Source of the DNA: Linyphia triangularis
Taxonomy: Eukaryota > Arthropoda > Arachnida > Araneae > Linyphiidae
NCBI GenBank assembly: GCA_963978545.1
Contig: OZ021721.1
Location: 98,381,918 to 98,445,917, forward strand
Direction of reading: 5' to 3'
DNA length: 64,000 nt
How positions within the stretch are numbered: the stretch's first letter is position 1; each line of letters starts with the position of its first letter. The notes under the pieces were generated by a model. It saw only the letters and a list, made by a program, of their open reading frames with translations, made no database searches and was not told the origin of the DNA. A program made the position numbers and the translations under genes. Below, in pieces: positions 1 to 64,000 of the stretch.

Positions 1-1
1 C

Positions 2-145
2 CGTGAAGTGTTTGCAAATGTTCCAGTTGAAATGCTAAGAAGAGTTATGGATTCTGTCGCTAAAAGATTCCAAACATGTGTAGAAAATGCAGGTGCATAC
101 ATTGAAATGACACACTTTGATAACGTATTCAAAATAAAACTGTGA
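2..145 (+). pseudogene. 3' end of a Tc1/mariner (IS630)-type transposase ORF
   Basis: The frame starting at base 2 is open for 47 codons to TGA at 143-145 and contains RRVMDSVAKRFQTCVENAGA. This C-terminal pattern (RR..D....R...C....G.hh) is typical of arthropod HTH/DDE transposases of the Tc1/mariner-like group. The element continues left of the window, so its integrity is unknown. Family call from recalled pattern; moderate certainty. Confidence 0.6.
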
Positions 146-215
146 TAAGTAGTTTACTTTTTAAAGTATTCATTGTTACGAATAGGTACTAACTTTACAA
201 CCACCCTGTATATGG
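146..215 (+). mobile_element. 3' terminal region of the same transposon
   Basis: Short AT-rich tail after the transposase stop, with the motif accaccctgtata near 191-215, a common terminal sequence of arthropod Tc1/mariner-type elements. The exact end cannot be set because the left end is missing. Confidence 0.4.
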
Positions 216-358
216 GAAATGATTGATAAGATCGAATTGTTCTTGTTAAATACGATTGAAATGAGTGCAGTTATTTTAAACTTTATCAAATATAAATTTA
301 AAAGGTAATTATGAAAATTTAAAAAAAAATATTGAAAAGTTATAAAAATCCAAATTAC

Positions 359-62293
<61,935 letters not shown>

Positions 62294-62467
62294 CTACAAA
62301 ATAAAAAATTAATAATATTAATATTCATACAAAAATATTTTTGTGCATCGTTAACAAACATTTCAAAATGTCTGACCATCATAAAGTGTTAATAAATAAA
62401 ACGACAGTTCAAATATGTATTTCCAGTCCTTGAAAGTTTATACGACACACATACAATACCAACAACC

Positions 62468-62956
62468 CAATGGACGATTCCCGCATTTTAATTTTTTTTT
62501 TATAATTCTAAATGTTTCGAAAAAGCCATTAACACAAAAATTTCTGCTCACTGCGCTTTCTTTTTTTTAAATTTACAACCTATGTTCGATTGTTAGATTT
62601 TGGTGGTAGAACAACACATTCGGTTCGAATCAAATGTGACGTCACTTCATATGAAACAACTTGGCATGAAATGCAGCAGCGGAAACCATATTTTCAAGTT
62701 TCTTGCAAATCGCGCCAACCGGTAAGGGATACGGCAATTGTCAACCAAACACATACCAACTATTTGGTAGAAAGCTCATGTTAACTATAGAAACAGAAGG
62801 ATGTTGTGACATCACAGCTATACCGGATCGTTTTGATCAAACTGCAATCGGACGGGGTTTCGGGTCATTTTCTTTTCTTAATATTTAAATAACTAATTTT
62901 TTAAAAAACTTGTTTGAATATTTGGAATCAGGAAAAAATGCGGGAATTGTCCATTG
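62468..62956. mobile_element. 489-bp element with CAATGGACGATTCCCGCATTTT ends
   Basis: Left end caatggacgattcccgcatt and right end aatgcgggaattgtccattg are inverted with one mismatch over 20 bp. Interior is GC-richer, with an open frame on the plus strand but no recognised protein. The target duplication is unclear. Confidence 0.7.
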
Positions 62957-64000
62957 TCACAAATTCAATTTGCTTATTGTGCTTTCCCAAAACAAAATTA
63001 TGTAGCCGTCTCACTGGCAGAAGTATTGTTTTCTAGAGAGGGGAACAGCAAAATTGATGGTAATAACCTGTTGAAGAGGTATTTCTAAAAAGTTCTTTTG
63101 GCTGCGAGAAGGTGAAATAAGTATTATTACTGTTTCTTAATATCCCAATTGATGTAAAAAGACGAATAGACACATTTAGCAACATCAGCTTGAATGATCT
63201 ACTTTTAGAGGGAATGGATAAAAAACAATTGTAGCAGCATCCATTGTTCTCAAAAATAAAGAACTTAATGGCCTTAATGTGTTTATATTTTGCAGTTAGA
63301 CAACCAGAGTAAATTTCAATTACTTAGATCGTCACCGCATTAGAGTTATTTCCCAACTGACTATTTTCTTTCTTTGAGTTTAAACAACTTTTTACTTTCA
63401 ATTACCCATACATACACATAGGGTATGTGTGTGTGGTCAGCACAACTCTCGAACAAATTGACCTACGATGCTCCAATTTGGAGTGCAGGTTGGCGATGGC
63501 ACAGGGACCTACCATATTAAGGTTTTCGTCAAAATCGCGCATGCGCATAAGGTAACTGCCATTGAAAAAATCATGTTTTTCAGTAATTGCTAAAAACCGG
63601 CTCTAACGATTTTATTCAAAATCGCTGTGGTATTGCCTCTTAAGGTGTTTTAAACATCCCCACCTCCGAAATTCCTGTGAAAATGCTTCAATGGAGTAAA
63701 AAGTTGAAAACGAATGCTTTTAACACAGAATCCGGTAAATGACACAGATACACGTCAGTGTTAGAGTGTAATTGAAAGTTGTGCGATGATCCACACCCCT
63801 AGTTTATTATCTTGTTTGGACTTTTACTAACCAGTAGTTTCTATAACTTCTCTTAGTTTCTGGCAGACAATTTCTGGCCCTTTTTCATTTCTGGTGCACG
63901 ACTAAATGCAAAACGACTTGCTACTACTCACGAGAAGTTAAGTGTTTCTTTCAAAATTGTAAATATTTGTAAGCAGTGTAAATACACCGCTTTTCACCAA
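62957..64000. other. region upstream of Dnmt3 exon A, no exon assigned
   Basis: The missing first exon or promoter of Dnmt3 could lie here or beyond. One strong donor on the minus strand (cttctc/gtgagtag near 63929) could end a 5' untranslated exon, but no matching ATG frame was seen. The 63440-63800 stretch is GC-richer with no recognised content. Confidence 0.3.

Overview
This is an AT-rich, intron-rich animal genomic window, most likely from an arthropod and plausibly a chelicerate such as a spider (inference). It has long low-complexity introns, canonical GT-AG splice sites, tRNA-derived SINEs and many DNA-transposon relics. There are no bacterial-type genes, operons or CRISPR arrays.

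One host gene spans almost the whole window on the minus strand. It is a DNA methyltransferase 3 (Dnmt3) gene, recovered as ten exons from about 62293 down to 359. In coding order these give two basic N-terminal exons (62111-62293, 61817-62070), a PWWP domain (42500-42649, 33601-33702, 29277-29382), a linker exon (28519-28626), a complete ADD zinc-finger domain (18380-18513, 16004-16068, 648-702, start of 359-563) and the first catalytic motif (SLFDG, SAM-binding motif I) at the end of exon 359-563. All nine junctions join in compatible reading phase without stops. The rest of the methyltransferase domain must lie beyond position 1; the 5' end and start codon were not found. A 13-codon terminal exon at 55884-55925, in frame with exon 61817-62070, could end a truncated isoform.

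The introns are packed with mobile elements. 1-215: 3' end of a Tc1/mariner-type (IS630-like) transposase. 3659-5225: a broken piggyBac transposase. 5946-11035: a 5.1-kb element with inverted ends made of degenerate CGGGATT units, holding a 443-bp hAT-like MITE. 12442-14490: a CAGGGTGTCCAG-ended element with 5-bp target duplications and a nested SINE. 19830-26220: CAGGGTTCCCAC elements and a large inverted repeat pair. 26596-27121: a TTAA-flanked piggyBac MITE. 31301-31413: a near-perfect hairpin. 31775-33529: an element with TGGGGTAAAATG ends, a pogo/Tigger-like remnant and a nested SINE. 35045-39882: a full-length but inactivated Copia LTR retrotransposon with intact TGAAT target duplications and a 433-bp MITE inside its 3' LTR. 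40025-40930: a LINE RNase H fragment abutting a mariner relic (40921-42402). Further on come a 206-bp tandem duplication, a 94-bp TA microsatellite, a 101-bp-arm palindrome, a pair of about 0.6-kb dispersed repeats, SINEs and pogo-like MITEs.

No novel multi-gene system was found. The main points of interest are the Dnmt3 gene with its unusual N-terminal exon pair (40-bp intron, similar exons), the possible short isoform, and several structured repeat families that should be definable from this window.
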